A stretch of DNA of 64,000 nt from Flavobacterium sp. AG291 (GTDB taxonomy: Bacteria > Bacteroidota > Bacteroidia > Flavobacteriales > Flavobacteriaceae), in assembly GCF_003350375.1 (NCBI RefSeq), contig NZ_QQAR01000003.1, positions 248,001-312,000 of the forward strand, read 5' to 3'. The notes under the pieces were generated by a model. It worked only from the letters and a program-made list of their open reading frames with translations, searched no databases and had not been told where the DNA came from. Both the position numbers and the translations under genes were made by a program. Positions 21,200-28,798 of this stretch are shown in pieces. Each line of letters starts with the position of its first letter. The first letter of the stretch is position 1.

Positions 21200-21230
21200 A
21201 AAGCCCTTAATCATCTGATTAAGGGCTTTT
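21200..21230. terminator. Bidirectional terminator
   Basis: AAAGCCCTTAATCA (21200-21213) pairs with TGATTAAGGGCTTT (21216-21229) between convergent genes, with A and T tails on both sides. Confidence 0.8.
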
Positions 21231-21234
21231 ATAT

Positions 21235-22065
21235 TTATTTTACTGTCAGTTCCACATACACAGGAAAATGATCTGAAGGATAGCGGTTGTACTTAACGTC
21301 TACTAAAGTCTCATATTTATTGACAGTAATGGTTTTAGGAATGAATACATAGTCAATTCGGACTTTAGGTTTTTCTTTTATATTAAAGCCATTAAATGTA
21401 GCTACCGAACCCGAGGTTTCTTCTGCTACAATCCTGCTGTCATTCAATTGTGTTGTTATTAGCTTAATGGGCTCACTGTCGGGTTCGAGGTTAAAATCTC
21501 CTGTAAGTACAAATGGAAAGTTATTTGTATTCACGGCTTTAATCTTATCGAGAATAAGCTCAGCACTCTTTTGGCGAGCAATATTCCCTATATGATCAAA
21601 ATGAGTGTTGAATATCCATATTTTCTGTTTTGTTTTCAGGTTTTCAAACAATCCATAAGTACATACTCTCTTATAAGCAGCATCCCAACCTATTGAGACT
21701 CTATCAGGTGTGGGAGATAACCAAATGGTAGATTGTTCAATAACCTTGTACTTTGAGATATTATAAAATATCGCTGAAAATTCACCTTCACGTTTGCCAT
21801 CATCCCTGCCTACACCAATATATTTATAGTTTTTAAGGTTTTTATTAAGATAATCCATCTGTTGCGGTAAAGCCTCCTGAACCCCCATAAAGTCGGGATT
21901 CTTTTGCAGCACCTGACTGGCGAGCATTTCTTTACGGTTATCCCAGCGGTTTTCGCCATCACTGGCAACATCAAGACGGATGTTATAGGACATGACCGTG
22001 ATATCCTGAGCATTTATATTGGTAAAAGTTAACAAGATTAAAGAGAGTATGAAAAGTTTTTTCAT
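21235..22065 (-). CDS. Secreted endonuclease/exonuclease/phosphatase-family protein
   Basis: 276 residues with a signal peptide ending in INAQ. EEP-fold motifs are MSYNIR at the mature N-terminus, the metal ligand Glu in MGVQEAL, NTHFDHIGN, LTGDFNLEPDSEP, and the terminal YPSDHFPVYVEL holding the catalytic Asp-His. This subgroup is widespread in Bacteroidetes and may act on phosphodiesters, phosphoinositides or nucleic acid; the substrate cannot be assigned. It follows the ABC ATPase gene with a 3-base gap on the same strand, so it probably ends that operon. Confidence 0.87.
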   Translation of the reverse strand: MKKLFILSLILLTFTNINAQDITVMSYNIRLDVASDGENRWDNRKEMLASQVLQKNPDFMGVQEALPQQMDYLNKNLKNYKYIGVGRDDGKREGEFSAIFYNISKYKVIEQSTIWLSPTPDRVSIGWDAAYKRVCTYGLFENLKTKQKIWIFNTHFDHIGNIARQKSAELILDKIKAVNTNNFPFVLTGDFNLEPDSEPIKLITTQLNDSRIVAEETSGSVATFNGFNIKEKPKVRIDYVFIPKTITVNKYETLVDVKYNRYPSDHFPVYVELTVK

Positions 22066-22068
22066 GGC

Positions 22069-22740
22069 TTAATAATTTGAAGCGGGAAGATAACCATTTC
22101 CGATAAGGTCATCAATAGAATTAACAGTAATTAGACGTCCGTTTCGCAGTAAAAGACAACTGTTCGCAGTTTCAAGGATATCATGATAATAATGATCGGT
22201 CATTATAATGCCTTTAGTAGTTTTCAGGTTTATTAATTTCTCTTTGATTTTTTCCCTATATAATGTTTCAACCATGGAGAAGGGTTCATCAAGGATAAGG
22301 AAAGGATTGGGGAGTGTACTGACAAGCATCAGTTCAAAATAACGCAGTTCACCCATTGATAGATTACCGGCTTTAGTATTGGCTATGTGGGCTATAAGAG
22401 GATCATACAATATTTTATCCTGCATGTCACCTTCTTTAAAATATAAAGGAACAATCTCCCTTACGTTAAGACTTTTTGGAAGAAATGATTCCTGAGGGAG
22501 GTAAGCGATTTTCTGTTGAGGGATAATTTCTTCCGGTGATATATTTTTGCCATCTATTGATACTCGTATCTTATCAGCTTTCAATGTACCGAACAGTATT
22601 TTTAACAAAGTTGATTTTCCTGTGCCATTACGGCCAAGAATACCAATTATATCTCCGGTTTTGCATTCAAAAGCAATATAGTCTAGAACTGATTTGCTTT
22701 TAAAATTCTTTGCTAATTCGCTAATGATTAGTGTGTGCAT
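22069..22740 (-). CDS. ABC transporter ATP-binding protein with atypical signature
   Basis: 223 residues. Walker A is GRNGTGKST near residue 36, the Q-loop is IAYLPQES, Walker B is FLILDEP and the H-loop is MTDHYYHDI. The signature motif, normally LSGGQ, reads LSMGE (in GNLSMGELRYFELM), and the helical region is short. The only co-transcribed membrane partner is the 97-residue protein encoded two bases upstream, so this is either a minimal ABC exporter or a regulator using a non-transport ATPase. The downstream gene is a secreted EEP protein. Transported substrate unknown. Confidence 0.85.
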   Translation of the reverse strand: MHTLIISELAKNFKSKSVLDYIAFECKTGDIIGILGRNGTGKSTLLKILFGTLKADKIRVSIDGKNISPEEIIPQQKIAYLPQESFLPKSLNVREIVPLYFKEGDMQDKILYDPLIAHIANTKAGNLSMGELRYFELMLVSTLPNPFLILDEPFSMVETLYREKIKEKLINLKTTKGIIMTDHYYHDILETANSCLLLRNGRLITVNSIDDLIGNGYLPASNY

Positions 22741-22742
22741 AA

Positions 22743-23033
22743 TTAGCCAATTAGAAATAGTGTTAAACCAATAATAAGTATAGGGATGTTGACCAAAAAA
22801 GTATTTTGTGCCAATTTTCTTCGTGTGTAACCCAGGTTGTGGTAAAAGTAATATTGGTTCTTATAATAATAATTAAAGAAGAGTATACCAACACCTGTTC
22901 CGAAAGTACCATAAATCAAAAACAGCCAGATAAAATCTAATTTAATGGCAGCAAATATGGCGCTGAAAGCAAGATTTGTTATTGATGTGATGCGGTAATA
23001 GAGCCAAAAAGCCTTTGTGTTCGGGTGTTTCAT
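22743..23033 (-). CDS. Small multi-pass membrane protein linked to the ABC ATPase
   Basis: 97 residues from the ATG at 23033 (MKHPNTKAFWLYYRI); an ATG at 23048 would add five residues. Three hydrophobic segments are visible: about 14-30 (ITNLAFSAIFAAIKL), 33-52 (FIWLFLIYGTFGTGVGILFF) and 77-96 (VNIPILIIGLTLFLIG). Between the last two lies an aromatic-rich stretch YYKNQYYFYHNLGYT. No known family is recognised. The stop is two bases before the ABC ATPase start, so the two are translated together and may form one complex. Confidence 0.72.
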   Translation of the reverse strand: MKHPNTKAFWLYYRITSITNLAFSAIFAAIKLDFIWLFLIYGTFGTGVGILFFNYYYKNQYYFYHNLGYTRRKLAQNTFLVNIPILIIGLTLFLIG

Positions 23034-23094
23034 TTTACCAATGTACAATTACATTCTTAATAAACGTAAGTTTTACCTGTAAAATTATGAGGTA

Positions 23095-23119
23095 TAAAAA
23101 ATGCCGGACTAACCGGCAT
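23095..23119 (-). terminator. Terminator of the secreted-protein gene (minus strand)
   Basis: ATGCCGG (23101-23107) pairs with CCGGCAT (23113-23119). On the minus strand the hairpin is followed by a T-run. Confidence 0.7.
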
Positions 23120-23124
23120 GTTAA

Positions 23125-23679
23125 TTATAGAGTTTGTGAGGTGAGTCCGAAGAACCTGAACTCTCCGTGAACTTTTACGAACTGGAAAGCGTGGCTTGAT
23201 CCCGGATGGCCCTTTGATAATTCGTTTGGTTTATATGTTGGAACCCATACTTCATATACCTTAAGGTCTTTAGAGTCAGAACCGTCTTTAATAAAGGATG
23301 GTTTGAATCCTTTTAAAATCATACTATTGAAAGCATATCCTCTGCTGGTTAGTGCCTTATAAACCGGTGATAGTTTAAAATCTTCGGCAACAGTAATATA
23401 AAATACATCTGAAGGAACATAATGCGTAATATCTCCCTGTTCGTCACTACCCGGACATTCAGCACAGTCTAACTTTACCAGCGCTATACTATCAAAAGTC
23501 ATTTTATCTTTGTTCTCCAATGCTTTTATAAAAGCTACAAAGGTTTTATCAAGCTCATCCCATTCAGTTGTTTTTTTGACAGGTGCAGATTTTGTTGCAG
23601 CCGGTTTTGCTACGGGCTTTTTTTTCTGAGCAAAGCCAGGGCTCGCAATAAGTATAAAAGCTATGATAAGGTATTTCAT
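23125..23679 (-). CDS. Secreted protein of unknown function
   Basis: 184 residues. A signal peptide (MKYLIIAFILIASPGFAQ) is followed by a Lys/Pro/Ala-rich linker (about 19-37) and a folded domain of about 145 residues. That domain has two cysteines three apart (LDCAECPG) that could form a disulfide or bind metal, and ends FVKVHGEFRFFGLTSQTL. I recognise no family. It has its own terminator and is separated from the helicase upstream by 56 bases. Confidence 0.65.
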   Translation of the reverse strand: MKYLIIAFILIASPGFAQKKKPVAKPAATKSAPVKKTTEWDELDKTFVAFIKALENKDKMTFDSIALVKLDCAECPGSDEQGDITHYVPSDVFYITVAEDFKLSPVYKALTSRGYAFNSMILKGFKPSFIKDGSDSKDLKVYEVWVPTYKPNELSKGHPGSSHAFQFVKVHGEFRFFGLTSQTL

Positions 23680-23735
23680 GGTTATCTTTTTTCTGCTGCG
23701 AATATAACTAAACTAATAACGCAAAAACGCTGGAA

Positions 23736-24995
23736 TTAATACCAGCGTCTTTTATTTTTTTTAGAAGCCTCAGACTTCCTTGATTTATTTTGTCCTCCCT
23801 GTTGCTTGTTTTTGTTTCGCAGATCAGGCTTTTTAGGAGTGTCCGATTTGGTTTCCTCCGCATAAGGATAAGGATGTCCTTCAATTACTTTAAGCTTGAT
23901 TCGGATAAGCTTTTCGATATCCTTGAGATAAGGAAGCTCGTCTTTACCGCAGAAAGATATGGCAAGGCCTTCATTTCCGGCTCTGCCCGTACGTCCTATA
24001 CGGTGTACATAGGTTTCAGGAATATTAGGAAGATCAAAGTTAATTACATACGGAAGACTCTCAATATCAATACCACGGGCAGCAATATCGGTAGCGACAA
24101 GAACCGGAATTTCCTTGTTTTTAAAAGCATCCAGTATTCGTTGTCTTGCACTTTGTGATTTATCCCCGTGAATGGCACCTCCTTCAACTCCGTTCTTTTT
24201 CAGGGCTTTCACCACATTGTCAGCACCGTGCTTGGTACGGGTAAATACCAATACGTTGCTTAGGTTCTCATTACGGATAAGGTGGTAAAGCAACTTACGT
24301 TTGTCACCTTTATCTACAAAATATATTTGCTGTTTAACCCTCTCGGCTGTAGATGACACCGGAGTTACCGAAACATATTTGGGATTTGTCAGGAAACTGT
24401 CTGCCAGCTCACGAATTGCCAATGGCATGGTTGCCGAGAATAATAATGTCTGTCTGTTATCAGGCGTAAGCTTGATAATTTTCTTCACATCATTGATAAA
24501 GCCCATGTCCAGCATCTGATCTGCTTCGTCAAGCACCAATGTGTGTAGGTGGTCAAGATTTACAAACCCTTGTTTATGAAGATCTAACAATCTTCCAGGA
24601 GTAGCTATAAGAACATCAACCCCTTTTTTAAGCTGATCAGTTTGCGATATCTGGTTAACGCCTCCAAAAATGGTAAGCTGGCGGATGTTTGTATATTTTC
24701 CGTAGGTATCAAAGCTTTCACCTATTTGTATTGCAAGCTCACGGGTAGGCGTAATTATCAGGGCACGGATATGTTTTACCTTCTTAATCGAACCTACAAT
24801 AGGGTGTATTGCATTGATGATAGGTATAGCAAAAGCCGCTGTTTTTCCGGTACCAGTTTGTGCACAGCCTACAAGGTCAGTGCCTTCAAGAATAATAGGA
24901 ATGGCTTGTTCCTGGATAGGAGTAGGATTTTTATAACCTTCTTCTGCCAGGGCCTGTTGTATATTTCGAATTAAATTTAGTTCGTCGAATGTCAT
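23736..24995 (-). CDS. DEAD-box RNA helicase (RhlE-like)
   Basis: An ATP-dependent RNA helicase of 419 residues from the ATG at 24995 (MTFDELNLIRNIQQAL). Upstream in-frame codons extend the open frame to 25127 but include the promoter region and lack homology. Motifs in order: Q motif with NPTPIQEQAIP, AQTGTGKTAAF (I), PTRELAIQI (Ia), TPGRLLDL, DEADQMLDMGF (II, DEAD), SATMP (III), VFTRTKHGAD (IV), ATDIAARGID (V) and HRIGRTGRAG (VI). A short Lys/Asn/Arg-rich tail ends in RRWY and probably binds RNA. Such helicases aid ribosome biogenesis or cold adaptation. Confidence 0.95.
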   Translation of the reverse strand: MTFDELNLIRNIQQALAEEGYKNPTPIQEQAIPIILEGTDLVGCAQTGTGKTAAFAIPIINAIHPIVGSIKKVKHIRALIITPTRELAIQIGESFDTYGKYTNIRQLTIFGGVNQISQTDQLKKGVDVLIATPGRLLDLHKQGFVNLDHLHTLVLDEADQMLDMGFINDVKKIIKLTPDNRQTLLFSATMPLAIRELADSFLTNPKYVSVTPVSSTAERVKQQIYFVDKGDKRKLLYHLIRNENLSNVLVFTRTKHGADNVVKALKKNGVEGGAIHGDKSQSARQRILDAFKNKEIPVLVATDIAARGIDIESLPYVINFDLPNIPETYVHRIGRTGRAGNEGLAISFCGKDELPYLKDIEKLIRIKLKVIEGHPYPYAEETKSDTPKKPDLRNKNKQQGGQNKSRKSEASKKNKRRWY

Positions 24996-25037
24996 GTATA
25001 TGATGTTTAGTTCTTTGCAGAAACTGCGAAGACGTTG

Positions 25038-25045
25038 CAAAGATA
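25038..25045 (-). promoter_or_regulatory. Candidate -7 box for the DEAD-box helicase
   Basis: TATCTTTG on the minus strand, 42 bases upstream of the ATG at 24995. A second -7-like box, TAAATTTG, lies at 25109-25116. Neither has a clear -33 partner. Confidence 0.35.
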
Positions 25046-25138
25046 GGTTAAAAAAAATTAGCGTATGTTTAGGGTATAGCGGCATATAAAGCCGTAATTT
25101 TACAATCTCAAATTTACCCTCTATCATATACCGCAGTT

Positions 25139-26020
25139 ATGGCAAAAACTGAAAATAAAGCACTCAAATCTACATTTATTGGGATAATAGTCAGTGGAAT
25201 ACTGGCAATTTTAAAAGCTTTGGGCGGTATTTTCGGTAATTCCTATGCTCTTATTGCAGACGCTATAGAATCTACCGCTGATATATTTACTTCTACAATG
25301 CTGTGGCTCGGACTTAAATGGGCCTCAAAACCTGCCGATGAAGATCATCCTTACGGTCACGGTAAGGCAGAAGCTCTTATCGCTATTGGTATAGCTTTAG
25401 CACTTACTATAGCAGCTTTTGTAATAGGGAAGGAGAGTGTACATAATATAATGACACCTCATAAATCACCTAAAGCCTATACACTTATTATTTTACTGAT
25501 TGTTATTGCCACAAAGGAGATTCTTTACCGTTATGTAAAAAAAGTAGGTATTGGTATAAACAGTGAGGCTGTTAAGGCAGATGCTTTTCACCACAGAAGT
25601 GATGCTATTACCTCACTTGCTGCTTTTATAGGGATCAGTATTTCGCTGATTGGAGGTAAAGGCTACGAAGCGGCAGATGATTATGCAGCTTTGTTTGCTG
25701 GGGTAATAATTCTTATCAATGTCTATCAGATAGCAAGGCCGGCAATAGGAGAGTTGCTCGACGAAGATTTAGATCCTTCTTTGAATGAAAGAGTTAGGGA
25801 GCTGGCTTCAGAAGTTGAAGGTGTTACCCATGTACAAAAATGCCATACCCGTAAGATGGGCGTACTTAACCACGCCGATTTACATATATGGGTTGATGGA
25901 GAACTATCAGTAACTGAAGGACATACTATTTCGCATGCTGTTAAAGATCATATACAACATACTCTGCCACAATTCATAGAAATCATGATTCATATTGAAC
26001 CTGATGGGCATCATGATTGA
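25139..26020 (+). CDS. Cation diffusion facilitator (CDF) family transporter
   Basis: A proton-coupled divalent-metal (Zn, Fe, Mn or Co) efflux pump of the inner membrane, 293 residues. Transmembrane helices start at about residues 12, 42, 78, 113, 150 and 178. Metal-site pairs are the Asp in ALIADAIESTAD and HHRSDAITS (HxxxD). The cytoplasmic C-terminal domain (about 205-290) has VEGVTHVQKCHTRKMG and ends HIEPDGHHD, which may add metal ligands. Diverges from the helicase. The spacer carries TAATTTTA (25095-25102). The stop codon lies inside the left repeat of the neighbouring element. Confidence 0.93.
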   Translation: MAKTENKALKSTFIGIIVSGILAILKALGGIFGNSYALIADAIESTADIFTSTMLWLGLKWASKPADEDHPYGHGKAEALIAIGIALALTIAAFVIGKESVHNIMTPHKSPKAYTLIILLIVIATKEILYRYVKKVGIGINSEAVKADAFHHRSDAITSLAAFIGISISLIGGKGYEAADDYAALFAGVIILINVYQIARPAIGELLDEDLDPSLNERVRELASEVEGVTHVQKCHTRKMGVLNHADLHIWVDGELSVTEGHTISHAVKDHIQHTLPQFIEIMIHIEPDGHHD

Positions 26021-26534
26021 TTTTTAGATAGCTTGATTTTTGGATGATTGGATAGTTCGATTTTGGATGATTTGGATTCTAATCTGCTTAGCAACTTATT
26101 TAAGTGTTGAGCGAAATTTAGATGTCATTTTAACGATTCTGTCTAATTTAGTGATGAGTATGTGAGTATCTTCTTGATTTAAAAAATTTAAATCAGAAGA
26201 TATTAGCAGATGTGTTTCAACTTCATAGGCTGAACCAATTGCTATTTCAAGAAATCTTGAAAAGTCTTTATTAGAACTTCTGGAACAACCTTCAGCTATA
26301 TTAGCAGCTATAGAAACTGATGCTCTTCTTAATTGATTTGTCAACCCGAATTTTTCTGACTCAGCAAAAGATGAAGTAACTGAATATATTTGGGTACAAA
26401 ATTCCCTGCTATACTTCCAAATCTCTAAATCTTTAAACCGATGCATTTAGTGTCAATTATTTATTTTTTATAATTATCGAAATATCTAAGAATCTAACAG
26501 TCGAATCATCCAACATTCCAACAATCTAAAAATC
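26019..26534. repeat. Inverted-repeat-bounded element carrying a four-helix-bundle gene
   Basis: GATTTTTAGAT (26019-26029) is the exact reverse complement of ATCTAAAAATC (26524-26534). Inside, TTGGATGATT (26040-26049, repeated at 26063-26072) is the exact reverse complement of AATCATCCAA (26504-26513). The left arm also has a degenerate direct repeat with a 24-base step (26035 and 26059). The about 516-base unit touches the stop codons of both flanking genes and contains only the 116-residue gene. No target-site duplication could be defined by eye. Confidence 0.55.
26096..26446 (-). CDS. Four-helix-bundle protein (S23 / 23S rRNA intervening-sequence family)
   Basis: A 116-residue all-helical protein. 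Family hallmarks are the opening FKDLEIWKYSREF, the central GLTNQLRRASVSIAANIAEG and SRFLEIAIGSAYEVETHL. Members were first found in insertions within 23S rRNA and are related to the Avd accessory protein of diversity-generating retroelements; standalone copies, common in Bacteroidetes, have no established role. This copy is standalone, with no rRNA or reverse transcriptase nearby. It is enclosed by inverted repeats. Confidence 0.88.
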   Translation of the reverse strand: MHRFKDLEIWKYSREFCTQIYSVTSSFAESEKFGLTNQLRRASVSIAANIAEGCSRSSNKDFSRFLEIAIGSAYEVETHLLISSDLNFLNQEDTHILITKLDRIVKMTSKFRSTLK

Positions 26535-27560
26535 GTTTTTCGCTTTCATAAAATCAGTTACCAAATAGGCGATAAGCTTTCCGGTAAGGTGGTTATTCTT
26601 TTCGTTGTCAAGATCGGGTGCGCCTTCGCACAAATGCAGGTAGGTTGCATTTTTATGCTGTCCGAAATAATGAATAAACTGGCGTACTTTTTCTACGCTG
26701 AATCCGCTCGGGGTAATAGCGCTGCTGGCAATGTTTGGTAACGAATCCAGGTCGATCTCAATACCATACGGATCATCTTCTATAAAGCCAAGTGCATGGG
26801 CCATTTCCTCTGAAAAGCTTTTTTCTTTTCGCACGCTTATTTGCTCATAGGTATTGAATTTAATACGGTCGTAATGTTTCTTTATGTTTTCCATTACAGC
26901 TTTAGAGGTGTAGTTCTCATGTAACCCGAAAATGAAATATTTTTTAAGGAAACCTTCTTCAAAAGCATAGGAAAAACCATTACCGCTATGGCGTCCTTCA
27001 AGTTGTCTGAAATCGGTGTGGGCATCAAAGTTAATGGCACTTACGGGTTTACCTTTGGCCAGAGCTGTTCCTTTAATATTACCATAGGCATTGTTGTGAC
27101 CTCCACCAATTATAATCGGAATCTTACCTGCTGCTATGATCTGGCAAACTATATGGGCAACATCCTTATCAATTTTATCTACCAGTTCAGATAGCTTTTT
27201 ACGCCCCTCTGCACTGGTAGCATCTATTGATGCTGCTTCTTCCATAATTGCGGAAACATCAATTTTTCCTAATATGATAAGATTACTTCCTTTGGCATAT
27301 TTATTATGCTGAAGGTTTACAATACTTTTGATAGCCGATTCCCAAGCTGAAGCAGTACCCGGACGCCCAAAGTTAGCACGTACCCCTACATCTTCAGGAA
27401 TACCTATCATAACATACTCAGCTTCAATCGATTTAAGAAATTCAGTTATGCTTATTCCGTTAGGAACAGTAATTATCCTTTCGCCGAATTTAATCTCTCC
27501 GCTTCGGTGTGCTGTGTATTTTGTAAGGTCGTTAACAGTGAATCTTATTATGTTTTCCAT
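26526..27560 (-). CDS. hutG: Formimidoylglutamase (arginase family)
   Basis: Hydrolyses N-formimidoyl-L-glutamate to glutamate and formamide, the last step of one histidine-degradation route. 344 residues, ureohydrolase fold. Manganese-ligand motifs are GGGHNNAYGN, NFDAHTDFR (two Asp and His) and IEIDLDSLPN. The N-terminus (MENIIRFTVNDLTKYTAHR) is typical of the Bacteroidetes form. The stop codon overlaps the right arm of the neighbouring repeat element. hutI lies about 3 kb away on the same strand, separated by two unrelated plus-strand genes; hutH and hutU are not in view. Confidence 0.85.
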   Translation of the reverse strand: MENIIRFTVNDLTKYTAHRSGEIKFGERIITVPNGISITEFLKSIEAEYVMIGIPEDVGVRANFGRPGTASAWESAIKSIVNLQHNKYAKGSNLIILGKIDVSAIMEEAASIDATSAEGRKKLSELVDKIDKDVAHIVCQIIAAGKIPIIIGGGHNNAYGNIKGTALAKGKPVSAINFDAHTDFRQLEGRHSGNGFSYAFEEGFLKKYFIFGLHENYTSKAVMENIKKHYDRIKFNTYEQISVRKEKSFSEEMAHALGFIEDDPYGIEIDLDSLPNIASSAITPSGFSVEKVRQFIHYFGQHKNATYLHLCEGAPDLDNEKNNHLTGKLIAYLVTDFMKAKNDF

Positions 27561-27577
27561 GATGTTTTTGTTGGATT

Positions 27578-27585
27578 CAAAAATA
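27578..27585 (-). promoter_or_regulatory. Candidate -7 box for hutG
   Basis: TATTTTTG on the minus strand, 17 bases upstream of the hutG start; no -33 partner seen. That leaves a very short leader. Confidence 0.35.
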
Positions 27586-27637
27586 CTATATTCCGCTAAT
27601 TTTTCGTTAAAATCATAGTGGCAAATTAAAATTAATA

Positions 27638-27645
27638 TAAATTTG
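27638..27645 (+). promoter_or_regulatory. Candidate -7 box for the coiled-coil protein gene
   Basis: TAAATTTG 17 bases before the ATG at 27663; no clear -33 element. Confidence 0.35.
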
Positions 27646-27662
27646 GAAAAAATATTTTAACA

Positions 27663-28538
27663 ATGGAAAATCAAAAAAGTAATTCAAGCTTAAAGGCAAT
27701 TATAGTAATATTGGCAATATTACTAGTGGGAAGTCTTGCTTACATGTACAAAATGAGTACGGACAGCGAGACTACAGAAAAAACATTATTATCTGAAAAA
27801 GAACAGCTTATTCATGACCTTGAAGAAAAGAAGGCAAGTTATGATGCTGCTATCGCAGAAAACTCTTCATTAAAAGGAGATCTTGAGGCAGAACGTGCCA
27901 AAATTGAAGAACTTCTTGCTGAAGTTAAAAAGTCTAAAGGAGATGCTGCTTCTTTAGCACGTTACAAAAATCAGTACATCAAACTTAAACGTGATTATGA
28001 TGCTCTGATTGCTGAAAACAATTCATTAAAAGATCAGAATGCTACATTAACTACTCAGCGTGATAGTACTGCAACTGCGCTTGGAGAGTCTAAAAGGTAC
28101 AATGATACACTTGTAGGACAAAACGAAAAACTTTCTAGAACGGTTGAAAAAGCAGCGAAGCTTCAGCTTCTTAACCTGCACATTCAGCCTTACAAAGAAA
28201 GAAGCTCAGGTAAACTGGTTCAGACGGATAAAGCAAGTAGAGTTGATGTAATAAGGGTTAGCTTTACAATTGCTGCAAACGAAGTGGCTCAGGCAGGTAA
28301 CAAAGTATACTATGTACAGGTAATCGATCCTAAAAACAATGTAATTGGTGAAAAAGCTACTGAAGCTTTTGGTGACCAGTCACTTACTTACAGCTTTATT
28401 ACTAATGCTGTTTATGAAAACAAAACTATGGAAGTTAAAGAAACAATTTCAGGAAAAGACTTTGCTAAAGGACTTTATACTGTAAATGTATTCGATAAAG
28501 GCCAGTTGGTTGGTAACACGACATTCAACCTTAGATAA
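27663..28538 (+). CDS. Membrane-anchored coiled-coil protein of unknown function
   Basis: 291 residues. One N-terminal membrane span (about 11-28, AIIVILAILLVGSLAYMY) is followed by a long coiled coil (about 37-165) rich in Glu, Lys and Leu with repeated AENSSLK/AENNSLKDQ units. A C-terminal beta-rich domain of about 110 residues (VDVIRVSFTIAANEVAQAG to VGNTTFNLR) probably faces the periplasm. I recognise no named family, although the layout recurs in Bacteroidetes. It is transcribed alone, divergent from hutG, and ends in a terminator. Confidence 0.78.
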   Translation: MENQKSNSSLKAIIVILAILLVGSLAYMYKMSTDSETTEKTLLSEKEQLIHDLEEKKASYDAAIAENSSLKGDLEAERAKIEELLAEVKKSKGDAASLARYKNQYIKLKRDYDALIAENNSLKDQNATLTTQRDSTATALGESKRYNDTLVGQNEKLSRTVEKAAKLQLLNLHIQPYKERSSGKLVQTDKASRVDVIRVSFTIAANEVAQAGNKVYYVQVIDPKNNVIGEKATEAFGDQSLTYSFITNAVYENKTMEVKETISGKDFAKGLYTVNVFDKGQLVGNTTFNLR

Positions 28539-28559
28539 TAGGGTAAAAAATACGCATTG

Positions 28560-28592
28560 AAAGAGCTGCCTCAAAAGGGCGGCTCTTTTTTT
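28560..28592 (+). terminator. Terminator after the coiled-coil gene
   Basis: AGAGCTGCC and GGCGGCTCT (one wobble) flank the loop TCAAAAG and are followed by seven Ts. Confidence 0.8.
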
Positions 28593-28632
28593 ATGCCCAG
28601 TTTAGATGTGTTGTTGAATCCCAGTTCGAAAA

Positions 28633-28661
28633 GTGTAGAAAAGTGTGGAAAGTGTAGAAAA
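28633..28661 (+). repeat. Triple GTGTRGAAA direct repeat upstream of the glycosyltransferase
   Basis: Three copies of GTGTRGAAA begin at 28633, 28643 and 28652. They are flanked by GTTCG (28624-28628) and CGAAC (28664-28668), an inverted pair. The array is about 140 bases before the GT2 start and could be an operator. Confidence 0.5.
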
Positions 28662-28798
28662 AACGAACAAATTAATAAGTATTTTTTTTATTAATATGTT
28701 GATTTACAGGTGTTTTTTTTGTAGGGTATAATCTTTGGTATTGGATTATTAAAAATTGTGATAGCAGGGTATACTTACCCGTATATTCATCCCCAAAA

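Noticed and set aside
24996-25127. N-terminal extension of the DEAD-box helicase frame to 25127
   Set aside because: The extra 44 residues lack homology and would cover a -7-like box; the ATG at 24995 gives the family start.
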